The notes under the pieces: generated by a model
What the model was told of the DNA's origin: nothing
The model's input: the letters and a program-made list of their open reading frames with translations, nothing else
Databases searched by the model: none
Program-made: the position numbers and the translations under genes
Shown: positions 1-9,600 of the stretch, piece by piece
Numbering within the stretch: position 1 is the first letter of the stretch
How the letters are laid out: every line of letters begins with the position of its first letter
Source of the DNA: Poronia punctata
Taxonomy: Eukaryota > Ascomycota > Sordariomycetes > Xylariales > Xylariaceae
DNA: 64,000 nucleotides
Direction of reading: 5' to 3'
NCBI GenBank assembly: GCA_022579005.1
Contig: MU401569.1
Location: 55,826 to 119,825 of the forward strand

Positions 1-242
1 ACAGAGTGCCGGGGCGAATTATGTTTTGGATTTGCCGATTTTTAGAGATGAGGATTCGAATGTGAGGTTTTGTGCTGCTGGGGGGGTTGCTGCGTAAGTT
101 TTTTTTTATTTTTTATTTTTATTTTTTTTATTTTTTTTATTTTAGGGGGGAGACTGGGGAGGTGGGGAGGGGGAAGAAGGGAGAGGGGACGCGGAAGAAA
201 AAGAAAGAAAGGGGGGGGGAGGAAAGAAAAGGGAAAAGAAGA

Positions 243-281
<39 letters not shown>

Positions 282-456
282 CAGGCAAGACGATAGGAGG
301 GAGGGGAAAAAAAAGGGAAATACTAACAATAAATAACCAAATAGTCCCCCTATTTCCGAATGGGTTATTTCAACCTATCTGGCGCATCAACATCGGAGTA
401 AGTAACCCCCTTTTCCCTTGCGTTGGTGGGGGGGGGGGGGGGGGGGGCCGGGGCGG

Positions 457-487
<31 letters not shown>

Positions 488-1521
488 CGGGGGGGGGCGG
501 GGGGGGGGGGGGCGCNNNNNNNNNNCTGAAATACTAAAAAAAAAAAAACAAATAGTCCCCCTATTTCCGTTTGGGTTATTTAAACAAAACCGGCGCATCA
601 AAATCGGAGTAATTAACCCCCTTTTCCCTTTCCTTAAATCCCCCCCCCCCCCCCCCCTTAAAACGAAAATTTAAGAGAGTAGTAGACTTCACTAAAGACC
701 CAACATGCTAACATATGAAACAAAAAAAAAGTCCCCCATTACCTAGATAACATGCGCGAAGGAATCTGGGAGCGTCCCCAATCTTCCGTCATGACTGTTG
801 AAGATGCTGTTAGTAAGACGGTGTAAGTTTTTCTTACCTACCTACTTTCCCTCCCACAGTCTGGTCATCACCCAAAAAAAAAAAAAAAAAACAGGGTATT
901 GACATAGGTATTTAAAATGGGCATTCAAGCGGCATACTAGGCTATGGAAGTATAGGCCGTCAAGTAGCCCGGATAGCAAACGCTCTAGGCATGTCGATCC
1001 ACGCGTACACGAATTCGCCCCGTCCAACACCCGAGTCCCGACGGGATAAATCCTATCATCCGGCCGGACTCGGTGATCCCGAAGGAACACTTCCGACGAA
1101 ATGGTTCAGTGACGAACTAGACGTCTTTCTATCATCTGGTCTAGACCTTCTCGTCATAGCGTTACCCCTTACACCACAGACGCGTCATCTCATCGGTGCT
1201 TCGCAGTTGAGATTACTAGCGAGTAAGAAAGCGTATGTGTCGAATGTGGGTAGGGGACCGATTATCGTGACGGAGGATTTGATCAAGGCGCTTGATGAGG
1301 GTTGGATAGGTGGTGCGGCGTTAGATGTCACGGATCCGGAACCGTTGCCGAGGGATCATCCGCTTTGGAAGAGGAAGGATGTCATCATCACTCCTCATGT
1401 GAGTGGGATGACAAAGGCGTATTTTGATAGGTTGCTAACTATTCTTGATACGAATCTGGAGAGAATTGGGGAGGGGAGGACGGATTTGTTGAATTTGGTG
1501 AGTAAGAAGAAGGGGTATTAA
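1..1521 (+). CDS. D-isomer-specific 2-hydroxyacid dehydrogenase, 5' partial
   Basis: NAD(P)-dependent dehydrogenase of the glyoxylate/hydroxypyruvate reductase type, cut by the left edge. Exons read as 1-93, 345-397, 732-822 and 930-1521, and all junctions keep the frame. Exon 1 ends in a stretch resembling the family's 'SAG..HVLD.PIF' segment. Exon 2 encodes the 'EWVISTYLAHQHR' helix. The exon 3/4 junction rebuilds the nucleotide-binding loop GILGYGSIGRQ. Exon 4 carries the expected catalytic set: Arg in VGRGPIIV, Glu in DVTDPEPLP and His in ITPHVSG. Intron 1 has a perfect TACTAAC branch site at 321-327. The acceptors before exons 3 and 4 follow A rather than a pyrimidine (AAG). Intron 2 contains the assembly gap and a second, damaged copy of exon 2 at about 555-608. 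Substrate cannot be told from sequence. The gene converges on the kinase gene 164 bp away. Confidence 0.88.
247..287. repeat. (GA)n microsatellite in intron 1
   Basis: A purine-only tract with about 19 uninterrupted GA units lies inside a longer purine-rich stretch (150-320) of the dehydrogenase's first intron. It is simple-sequence DNA that could cause sequencing slippage next to the nearby poly-G gap. Confidence 0.9.
426..525. other. Poly-G tract with 10-N assembly gap
   Basis: About 90 bases of almost pure G, broken by a few C, run directly into ten N (516-525). This is an unresolved homopolymer and scaffold gap within intron 2 of the dehydrogenase. The flanks on the two sides are near-copies of each other (about 339-425 and 550-640), so the gap probably joins two reads of the same place. 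Confidence 0.9.
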
Positions 1522-1685
1522 CCTGTCTTCTGATGTATGTTGGCCGTTTTATCTTCTTTCCTTCCACAATTGTATAGTGTCGTGTCGCAAATGGATCTCG
1601 TACGGGCCTTCCAATCGACGTCTGTATCATCTTCGTAGAATGTGCCCGGTCAGAAGCTGAGTGACGATGAACAATCGTCTCTTCA

Positions 1686-2960
1686 TCAACACCGACTCCT
1701 AGGAACACCCAACAAAGAAGTCGCAGCAAAAGCCTTGGCCCTATCCTCGGAAACCCACATCCCACGATTCAATTCCTCCTCTGTATCCCCCCTCGTAAAC
1801 CCCATTTTGCCAGCCGAAGTCGTGTCGGTACTTGCAGGCGGAAGAGACAAAGACTTTTCCCTCAACATATTGGCGGCAGTATTCCCAACCAAGGGATCTC
1901 TCACCGCAGACCAATAAAGCCGACTCCAAGATTCCTTTCCATCCCAAAACCCGTCATCAAAAGATGATAGGGAAGAAGAAGAAAGTCTGAGAAAAGTGAT
2001 GTACGTCTTGACAAGTCTAACCGCATCATTAAGTCGACAATCTTCGAGTTGTCGACTATCCCTCGTCCAAATAAGCGTCTTATGATACGGATGCTCGACC
2101 TGACGAACATTTCCAAAGTCTGCCAGAATCCAATGCGTGAAATCATTTTTTTCCTTTTCGTCCCCTCCAGCAACAAAGATATTAGCCGGTTTAATATCAT
2201 CATGACACAAACCAAACCGTCCATGAATTCTATCCAACGCATCCAAAAGTCTATTCAACGAAGGACGAAACCTCTCATCGAGTTCCCTTGTCGTTAGACC
2301 ACGAGGTCGTAGATGTTGCTTGGCCACATCTTTCAAGTTTCCCGCTGGAAGAAACGGCGTGAGGAGATACCAATTCGAACTCGTCCTGTCGAAGAAAAAA
2401 TCGTTCACGGGCATGAAATCCGTCTCCTCATGGATCCCCCCTCCTCCCCCAACATCAGCAGTCAATCCACCGAGTAAAACCGTAGCAGGAATTTCCGTGG
2501 GAATCCTTTCAACACCACCACTACCACCACCACCACTGGGTAAACAATTCCTCAAAGGACTTCTCTTTGTAAAAAAAGACTTGATAGCCACGCTCTCATC
2601 ATCATCATCGTCGTAAACGAAAACCTCTCCCTCCCACCCACTAGCAACCCGTCTCCACTCATCCCTTTTCTTAAAAATCCCTTCTCTCCTACCATTTCCC
2701 GTCGTGACATTCCCCATCATACTCGCAATCCACCCCCCCTCCTCCTTCTCCTCCTCATGATGATGATGATGATGATGAAAAGTGGTGGCCGTATATTTCT
2801 CCCTCAAGTCCCGTCTATACCTCAAATGCGTATGAAAGAGATACAACGCAGCAAGAATAACAGCAACTGTAATCAAGGGACGACGGCCGGAAGACGATGG
2901 TCGTGAGTAGCGGGGGAAGTGGTACGAGTAGATGACGGATTCAACTCTTTTGCCTACCAT
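1686..2960 (-). CDS. Membrane-anchored protein kinase-like protein
   Basis: Single-exon gene for 424 residues. Residues about 28-46 form one hydrophobic segment flanked by Arg/Lys, so a signal-anchor with the kinase-like domain on one side of a membrane is inferred. A run of seven His (62-68) comes from a CAT repeat. Kinase landmarks are visible: VAIK with the ATP lysine at about 127, the catalytic loop CHDDIKPANIF (253-262) and DFG at 281-283. The usual HRD is HDD here, but the catalytic Asp, Lys and Asn of D-x-K-x-x-N and the DFG Asp are kept, so activity is possible. A glycine-rich ATP loop is not clear. Two poly-Gly insertions interrupt the N-lobe. Substrate and pathway are unknown. Confidence 0.75.
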   Translation of the reverse strand: MVGKRVESVIYSYHFPRYSRPSSSGRRPLITVAVILAALYLFHTHLRYRRDLREKYTATTFHHHHHHHEEEKEEGGWIASMMGNVTTGNGRREGIFKKRDEWRRVASGWEGEVFVYDDDDDESVAIKSFFTKRSPLRNCLPSGGGGSGGVERIPTEIPATVLLGGLTADVGGGGGIHEETDFMPVNDFFFDRTSSNWYLLTPFLPAGNLKDVAKQHLRPRGLTTRELDERFRPSLNRLLDALDRIHGRFGLCHDDIKPANIFVAGGDEKEKNDFTHWILADFGNVRQVEHPYHKTLIWTRDSRQLEDCRLNDAVRLVKTYITFLRLSSSSLSSFDDGFWDGKESWSRLYWSAVRDPLVGNTAANMLREKSLSLPPASTDTTSAGKMGFTRGDTEEELNRGMWVSEDRAKAFAATSLLGVPRSRC

Positions 2961-3327
2961 CTTGGCGTAGTACTATGGCGCCCAAAAAAAGAAAGTAGGT
3001 ATGTAGTAGCGCGGTTTATCACTATCACCTCGTAAAAAAGTATCATGTTTTTTTTTTCTCTTTTCTTTCTTTAGTTTCGAGGGCGGGATTAAACGATACA
3101 TATGTATATATATATATATTTTCACTCGGGTAAGGTTGTTCAAACTTCCAAGGTCAGGTATGTATTGTATTACCTAGTTCCCGGTGGAAAGATAAGGTAT
3201 ACTAGGCATGTGCATGTCCGGGACGCAGTGCGCGTATGTACACACTTACACTTACTACAAATCTCGATTTAAAAACGGCAAGAACAAAAGTTTGATACCG
3301 TACCTGCTTTCATTCATACTCGTACCT

Positions 3328-3354
3328 TGGGTAGGTAGGTAGGTAGGTAGGTAG
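3328..3354. repeat. (AGGT)n microsatellite
   Basis: About six tandem copies of the tetranucleotide, the same motif that recurs at 18.54, 36.48 and 59.83 kb in this window. Confidence 0.85.
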
Positions 3355-3990
3355 TTAAAAAAAAAGTGATGACGTAACTTACCCTCCGTACGTACAACTT
3401 GAAACCCGGAATACGGCAGAATTAGGTAGGTAGAAAGTCAAGACCAGCTGAAGCCAAGCAAGGAGAGAGACCCCTCTCTTGTCCGGTTTAACGGAACTAA
3501 GGTAGGTAGGTACCGTATGTAGGTAGTCGTGTCCCTAGTACAAGATACGATCGGAGTATATTAAGTAGGTAATGGGTAAGTTAGTTACACAACTGCTTTG
3601 TAGGGTGTATAATAGGAATCACAAACTACCTAGGTAGATCAAATGTCCCTCCGTGACCGTCCTCCGGGACAAACCAAGTCAATCAATTAAATAATCAAAT
3701 CAAGCCTCACCCGGCACAAAACTGCAGGTGCTCTACTAATAAATTGCTCACGAGTATGTTTCGTAGAACCGGCCTTTCCCACGGAGCCGAGCAACACGAA
3801 ATAAATAGAGAAATAAATAAAAAACCCGCGCTTTTTCCCAACTTACTTTCCAACTATAATAAAACCCTTGGTCTTAAAAACACAGCCAGCCTATATAGGT
3901 CATTTATATTGATTGTTATTATATAGCCCCTCGCTCCCCTTCCTCTTCTTCTTGCATTCCCTTCCCTTTGCTCCCTTACTTACCTCGCAT

Positions 3991-4013
3991 ACCTAACCTA
4001 ACCTAACCTAACC
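3991..4013. repeat. (CCTAA)n short array
   Basis: About four copies of the pentamer CCTAA. It resembles the fungal telomere unit CCCTAA but is one base short, and it is internal. Confidence 0.8.
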
Positions 4014-4038
4014 TTGCCAGACGAACAACCGGAATTCG

Positions 4039-4069
4039 CTCACTCACTCACTCACTCACTCACTCACTC
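4039..4069. repeat. (CTCA)n microsatellite
   Basis: About seven to eight perfect tandem copies of CTCA in the gene-free stretch left of the 4.56-kb element. Confidence 0.9.
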
Positions 4070-5109
4070 CTTCCACCCATCCCAATCCACCGGGTTTAGT
4101 CCACATAAACAGCACCTAGTAGGCTGTGCTAGCCAAGCACCTATAAACAGTGGGGGCACCAGATCTCCTCCCTATCCTATAGCGTGACGGTGAGCAATAT
4201 ACAGACAGGAGAGAATTATCATGTGATACCGCTTTGCAGACTACCTACTTGTACATAGATATACACAGGCCACTTAGAATACGTAGAGAAGGTGCCTATC
4301 CGCTCAAAAATATCAGTCAGTAAGTATCTAACATTAATTAAAACTCATCTTCCCGGTACCGGTAGGTTTTTTGTACGCAGTCGTACATGAACAGTTTTAC
4401 GTACGAGTATAAATCGCACCGGGTAACCCACGGTTAGATACGTCAGGTGCTAGGTTTGGTTGAAATTCAAGCCGACAAAACCTACCCTATATATATGTAC
4501 ATACCCGGTCTCAACTTACATAAAAAAAATACACTTAACTTAAAACACAACACCAAATACTGCTGCGGGAGTTGCTGGGAGGCCACAAGCGTTGTGAAAT
4601 CCACAAGCGTTGTAGATGTATCAGTACCAGTAAAATCCACAACGCTTGTGGATTTTACAACGCTTGTTAAAATTTACAACGCTACAGACCACTATAACTA
4701 GCCCTTACAGTTGCTATAATAATGCTTCTAATTGTACTGTTATATCTGCTTCTATTTGCTATTTGACCTAACGTTAAGAATTACTCTATGTTGCAACATA
4801 GCAGAAGCCATTTGATCCTAGCCAGCCCTTCGCAGCCTATTTCAACATAGCCAATTTGAACGCAGCCAGCCCTTCGCAGCCTATTTGATCCAAGCTAGCC
4901 CTTTGCAGCCCTTTGCAGCCCTTTGCAGCCCTTTGCAGCCCTTTGCAGCCTATTTTAACATAGCCAGCCCTTTAAAACCCTTGCAATTAGCTTTATACAT
5001 AAGTGTGAGGTTAGGTAAGCCACTTGCCTGGTTGGTTGGTTGGTTGGTTGATTGGTTGGTTGGTTGTGTGTGTGGGTTGCAGTCAATTAACATACACCAC
5101 CTTGACCAA

Positions 5110-5276
5110 GGGCTACACCAAGGGCCACCCCGACCTTAACCTTGCTGCGCGCCGGCTGCCATGGCCAGAGAGTGACTTTACATATCACATAAAGACCTTA
5201 CAATTAAAGGTCACTCTTTAGCGTTGGCAGCCGGCGCGCAGCAAGGTCAAGGTCGGGGTGGCCCTTGGTGTGGCCC
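5110..5276. repeat. Large hairpin repeat, copy 1
   Basis: A foldback with about 70-bp arms. An outer arm (5110-5137 pairs with 5249-5276, the 'accaagggccaccccgacc' region) continues into an inner core (5141-5245) bounded by CTTGCTGCGCGCCGGCTGCC and its reverse complement, with an AT-rich centre. The core occurs again at 5330-5434, so it is a repeat unit of its own (a small MITE-like element) nested in the larger transposon. Confidence 0.75.
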
Positions 5277-5329
5277 TTGGTGTGGCCTTTGGTGTGGGAC
5301 AAAAGGGCCAGACAAAGGGCCAGGCTATC

Positions 5330-5434
5330 CTTGCTGCGTGCCGGCTAGCTAGGCTAAAAAGTAACTTTACATATTACATAAAGCCCTTATAATTAAAGGT
5401 CACTTTTTAGCGTTAGCAGCCGGCGCGCAGCAAA
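5330..5434. repeat. Hairpin repeat core, copy 2
   Basis: Same inner core as the copy at 5141-5245: CTTGCTGCG...CCGGCT on the left, AGCCGGCGCGCAGCAA on the right, and the central stretch around CATATTACATAAAG. It is diverged at several positions in the left arm, so the hairpin here is less perfect. Confidence 0.72.
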
Positions 5435-5793
5435 GTTGGTGTAGCCTTTGGTCAAGGTAGTATATGCATGCAAAAGGTAGTAGTGCATGTAAAGGTAGTA
5501 GAGAAATGACCATGTAATAAGGTTGGAAATTTTCCTTAAGTCCAAAGTGGCAGCAAGGGCCTACCTAGTAGCTATAGCACCTAACCTAAGGACCTGGCAG
5601 CATATAGCGTTGTTATCTGCTAAAGTTTAGCATGTAAGCCCTAGGAGGTAAATAGATGTACTTCCCCTATTAAATTGTATGTAACGGTACTTATAGTCCC
5701 AGAAATCCACAACGGCTGTGGATTTCACAACGGTTGTGACCATTGTACAACGCTTACAGCCGTTGTGGCCTCCTTCAATCTCCCGCTACAGTA

Positions 5794-6631
5794 GGTACAC
5801 TCAACAACAAATAAACAAGTGACTACAAATAAATAAATAAAGTAGGTAGGTAGTTTAAAATCAAAATCCAGCCCACTGTAGTTTATTAAGTTACGTACAA
5901 ACGATTAGAAACGATAAAGCCCAATCAATCAGTTACTTAGGTTACTACACAATGTCAACAACCCCATGCTTGCATGCAAATCCCCATTCCATCCCATCCT
6001 ATCCATCCATCCATCCATCCACTTTCTCCAACAGGGAAAGAAAAAAGAAGAAACAGAACACAGAACAACAAAAAAAGCATGGCAGTAGCATGCGAAACGA
6101 AAAATACCATACATGAAAGTGGCATTTCTCCTTTTTTTCTTTTCTCCTCTCAAGTCAAGGAAACCAGATGATAGTGACCGAGGCACAAAAGAGAAGACGA
6201 CCATACGAGGTCCAAAGGTGAAAAGGGAATGAGTAACAAGGTTTGGCAAAACCTAGACACAGACAGACCCACGAACCTCAATCCTCGACCCCAAGAAAAA
6301 GAAAAAAAGGACAAAATAAAACAGAACAGACAAGACTGTCAAAGAAGGCAAGGCATAAGCCCAAGTGTTGAAACGCCATCTGTCATGTATATAGTTGATC
6401 CAGGCCTCTGAAGTGAATCTCTAGAAGCAAGGGCCGGCTCACAAACTTCGTATTCCTGACATGTGCTTCGTTGACAAGTTTCTCGTCATGATAAATCAAT
6501 CAATCAAGCAAACTCGAAAACAATGTAAACCGAAAAAACGGAGTAGAAAAATGAAGTGATCGATTCATGATCATCAATCATGAGAAAGCGACAAAAGATG
6601 GGATGGAGGCGAAAGTAAACAGGCACAGCCT
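5794..6631. other. Intergenic, no gene seen
   Basis: No supported coding region. A (CCAT)n run at about 6001-6020 and A-rich segments are visible. It should contain the 3' untranslated region of bud4, whose stop codon is at the right border. Confidence 0.65.
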
Positions 6632-9600
6632 TTAAACAATCATGCTCTTAGTCCGCGAATGCACCCTTCGACCTTCAGCTCGCTTTCGAAGCGACTCTTC
6701 CCGCTTAAGGACGAGCTCGCACCATTTGCGGCGGGAATTAACTCCCGATCCACCACCAGCTTCCTCGTCGTCACTGCCACTAGAGCTGCCACGACCAATG
6801 ACATCACCCAAGACCTTCATCCAGCCTTCTTTATCCTCGGGCGTGTCGGCATAAAAGTCAATAACCTCGCCGTTGTTGAAGCGGATACGGAAGCCTTCCT
6901 CTACAAACATGTAGCCTTCCTCTTCCTCGGCGAATGCTGATCGTCGCCGCTTCCCGTTACGGCCCGTAGTCTCCGGGTTGGTCAGCTGGCGACGGTCGTC
7001 GATTAACCGCTTGGCGTTGGACAAGTTGATGGTTGCGCGGGGTTGACGCGTTGTCTCGTGGTATGCCGTCAATTTGGTGCCCACGAGCTTGAAGTAGCGA
7101 CGACGCCAGTACTGTCTAGTTGTTAGTATATGATGTATAATGATAATAATAATAATACAGGTTGTTGTATTTGTACTTACGGGGCAGTCACCACCCTGTT
7201 GGCTGAGATGGCCTTCCCAGTTGCGGCTCATTCTCTCCTCGGCTGCCTTTAATTCGCGGATGCACGAGTTCATGCTCTTGGGCATATCATCGTCACTGCT
7301 ACCCTTGGGTCGCGGTACGAACAATAGCTGTACCTCGAGTTTGCCAACCTTGTAAGGTGCGCGACGAACGACGCTGTTGGCCGCCATGCCGGAACGCTTA
7401 CTCTTGACGCTGCTAGCAAAGCCAGCCTCTTCCGTCGCCCACTCGTTAAAAGCGGCAATTTCCACCATATATGGCCGTCCATAGCATCGGGCCTCATGCT
7501 CTTTCAAGCAGACGTATGATCGGGCAAAGCTGCCGTCTTCAGCTGCCAGAGGGGACAATAAATCCCAGGCTGTAGGCGCAACATTCAAGCTGCTGGCGGC
7601 TTGTCGCTGCGCCTGAGCGTACGCCTCTTCCTCCGCCCGGTGACGTGCCTCCATCTCCTTGCGCTTCTTGGGACTAGCGAAGACGCGGGAGAAGGTCGAC
7701 GTCTTGGGCTTCGACATCTTAGTCGGCGAGGCCGGGGCTAGCTTGGGCACCTTTGGCTTCTCCAACTTCACGTTGAGCGTAAGTTGGAACTCCAAGTCGT
7801 TAGGCACGACCAATTCGAACTCTTGGCCAATTGGTGCATTCCGAGCCAGTTCAAGCCAAGCAGTGGTGACACAGTGCACACCGTTGTCGAGTGTAAGACT
7901 GAACCAAGTTCTCTCGTCTGCGCAAGGGGTTAGTATCGTCAGAAATCTGTCATCGGGTGCGAAGAAGGGAATCTTACTTCTGGGAAGGGGCAAGTCAAGA
8001 TCCTTGACACCCATCACCTTTACAAAAAGGCGTCCTCTCTCACCGCCATCATCAGCTGTGGCATCACCCGCCTCCTCTTCCTGGACCGTGTTCATCGCTG
8101 TAGCGTTACTCTCTTGGCCGGGAAGTGGTGGCGCTGGCCCTCCGTAACTATGACCGTGTCGTTTCCTGAGGCTACGCTTCTGCTTACCGTTCCAAGGCTC
8201 AACCGTCCAGGATTCTGGTCGATGCTGTTTGATAGGCGAATTACCAGCAGAGCGCGAGCCTGCACGGGTATCTTCGTTATCTTTATCCGTAGCTGTGACA
8301 AGCTTTGTATTCTGTCGCATGAGGTAGCCGCGCTGTTTCCGGGTTGTGATGTTAGCATTTGATGACGCCAAAGAAGTACTTTTCATAGCGGGGTCGAGGG
8401 GGTCGCAGGGTTTGTCCTGGCTTGACCTGGACACTGGTCCGGGGATGCTGGCACTTGCAGCTGTGGACTTGAAATCGAGGGCCTGGCTTTGGAATCCAAC
8501 CTTTTGTGCCTCTATCACCCTGTCAAAGTCCCGATCGAGACTAAGACCCATATCCAGATCGAGTGTCAAGCTCTTATGCTTGAAACTTGGGTGTCGATCC
8601 AGGAACTCGCTGCCAGTCGAGGTATCGAGTTGCTCCACCTCGAAATCCCGAGACATGCGATTGCGATGCCGCTGTGGGATGGGAGGGACCGTTGGCGCTA
8701 CCTCTCTACTGACTTGTCTCCGCGCTTCTCTCATTGCCTGAATATCCGAAGGAGTAGCAGAAGGCCGCGTCTTCAACTTGGAGCTAGACGCCTTAATGGT
8801 GGCAACCCGCTCGGGTACTGCCGGAGACTCGATAGGCTCTTCATCCTCTTCGTATTCAGACTCCATATCTGAAACTGGGTGGTGAATCACCGACTCTGGA
8901 GTGCCTGGTTCCGATAGTTCTTCCTCCTCCTCTTCTTCTTCTTCTTCGGGCTCACCCCAGCCTGACCCATCATACTCGGGCTTTGATACTGGTTGTTGTG
9001 GTGTCTGGGATCTGTTGACCGAATCAAGCCTGTCATGCTTTTCGGGCTCCTTGAGAGCTTCAGTGTATGTGACCGCTTCGGGATCTTTGGGTCTGGGAAG
9101 CATATAAGACTGGAAGCTGCGCGTAAAATCCGACGTCCTAGTGGGAGTCTTGACTTGAGGTAGGGTTGCGCTGAAATTTGTCACTGCCTCTTCTTCAACA
9201 GGGCTCGCTGCTCGGGGCGTGGTGGTGGAATCCTCTTCAGCCTGTGGTGTTTCCGACTTGGGCAGATCATCAGAGTATATGCTCCCAGTATCGTCAAATT
9301 CGTGTTCCCTGTCTGTATCGACGTCGTCTCCTTCAGACCGTTGGTACAAATCGTACACGTCGGCCTTGTCATCTTCGACCACCTCTTCCTCTTCGTCTTC
9401 ATACTCATCGTCGAGGTCGCCTATGTCATGCCTAATGACACTGTCCTCGTTCAACTCGGAAAACCCTTCCAAAACAGAATCCTCGATACTAGCGATTGGG
9501 ACATCTGGATCGTAGGGCGCACTGGGTTTGGGACTAGGACTAGACTCCGGTGCTGGCGTGTTGAAGTTGTAGTCGGACTGACGGTCCAACGTCTGGTTAC

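Larger units (their letters stand above)
2961..4557. other. Intergenic, no gene seen; simple repeats
   Basis: No convincing coding region. It holds several AGGT/TACC tracts (for example 3328-3354 and 3500-3530), an alternating AT tract near 3104-3118, a CCTAA array (3991-4013) and a (CTCA)n array. It presumably includes the promoter of the kinase gene just right of 2960. Confidence 0.7.
4560..5791. mobile_element. 1.23-kb non-autonomous TIR DNA transposon
   Basis: Imperfect terminal inverted repeats of about 35-40 bp start CTG and end CAG. The left arm (4560-4596) reads CTGCTGCGGGAG, a variable spacer, then GGAGGCCACAA; the right arm is its reverse complement with a few changes. Both ends are flanked by TA (4558-4559 and 5792-5793), consistent with a TA target duplication. 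The palindromic 11-mer ACAAGCGTTGT or its reverse complement occurs at 4585, 4603, 4639 and 4657, with degenerate copies near the right end (5708-5765), like transposase-binding subterminal repeats. Inside are a 10-mer array (CCCTTTGCAG, about 4898-4952), a GGTT array (5029-5067) and two hairpin repeats. No transposase reading frame is present, so it would need an enzyme from elsewhere. Superfamily is uncertain; TA ends fit Tc1/mariner-like elements. Confidence 0.72.

Noticed and set aside
365..674. Gly- or Pro-rich reading frames over the poly-G/N region
   Set aside because: They are produced by the homopolymer and run through the N gap; the true coding piece here is exon 2 of the dehydrogenase.
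3991..4013. CCTAA repeats as an internal telomere
   Set aside because: The unit is CCTAA, not the fungal telomere unit CCCTAA, only about four copies are present, and genes lie on both sides. Similar short arrays occur elsewhere in spacers.
4885..5221. Short frames inside the 4.56-5.79-kb element
   Set aside because: They translate simple repeats (CCCTTTGCAG and GGTT arrays) and have no transposase features.
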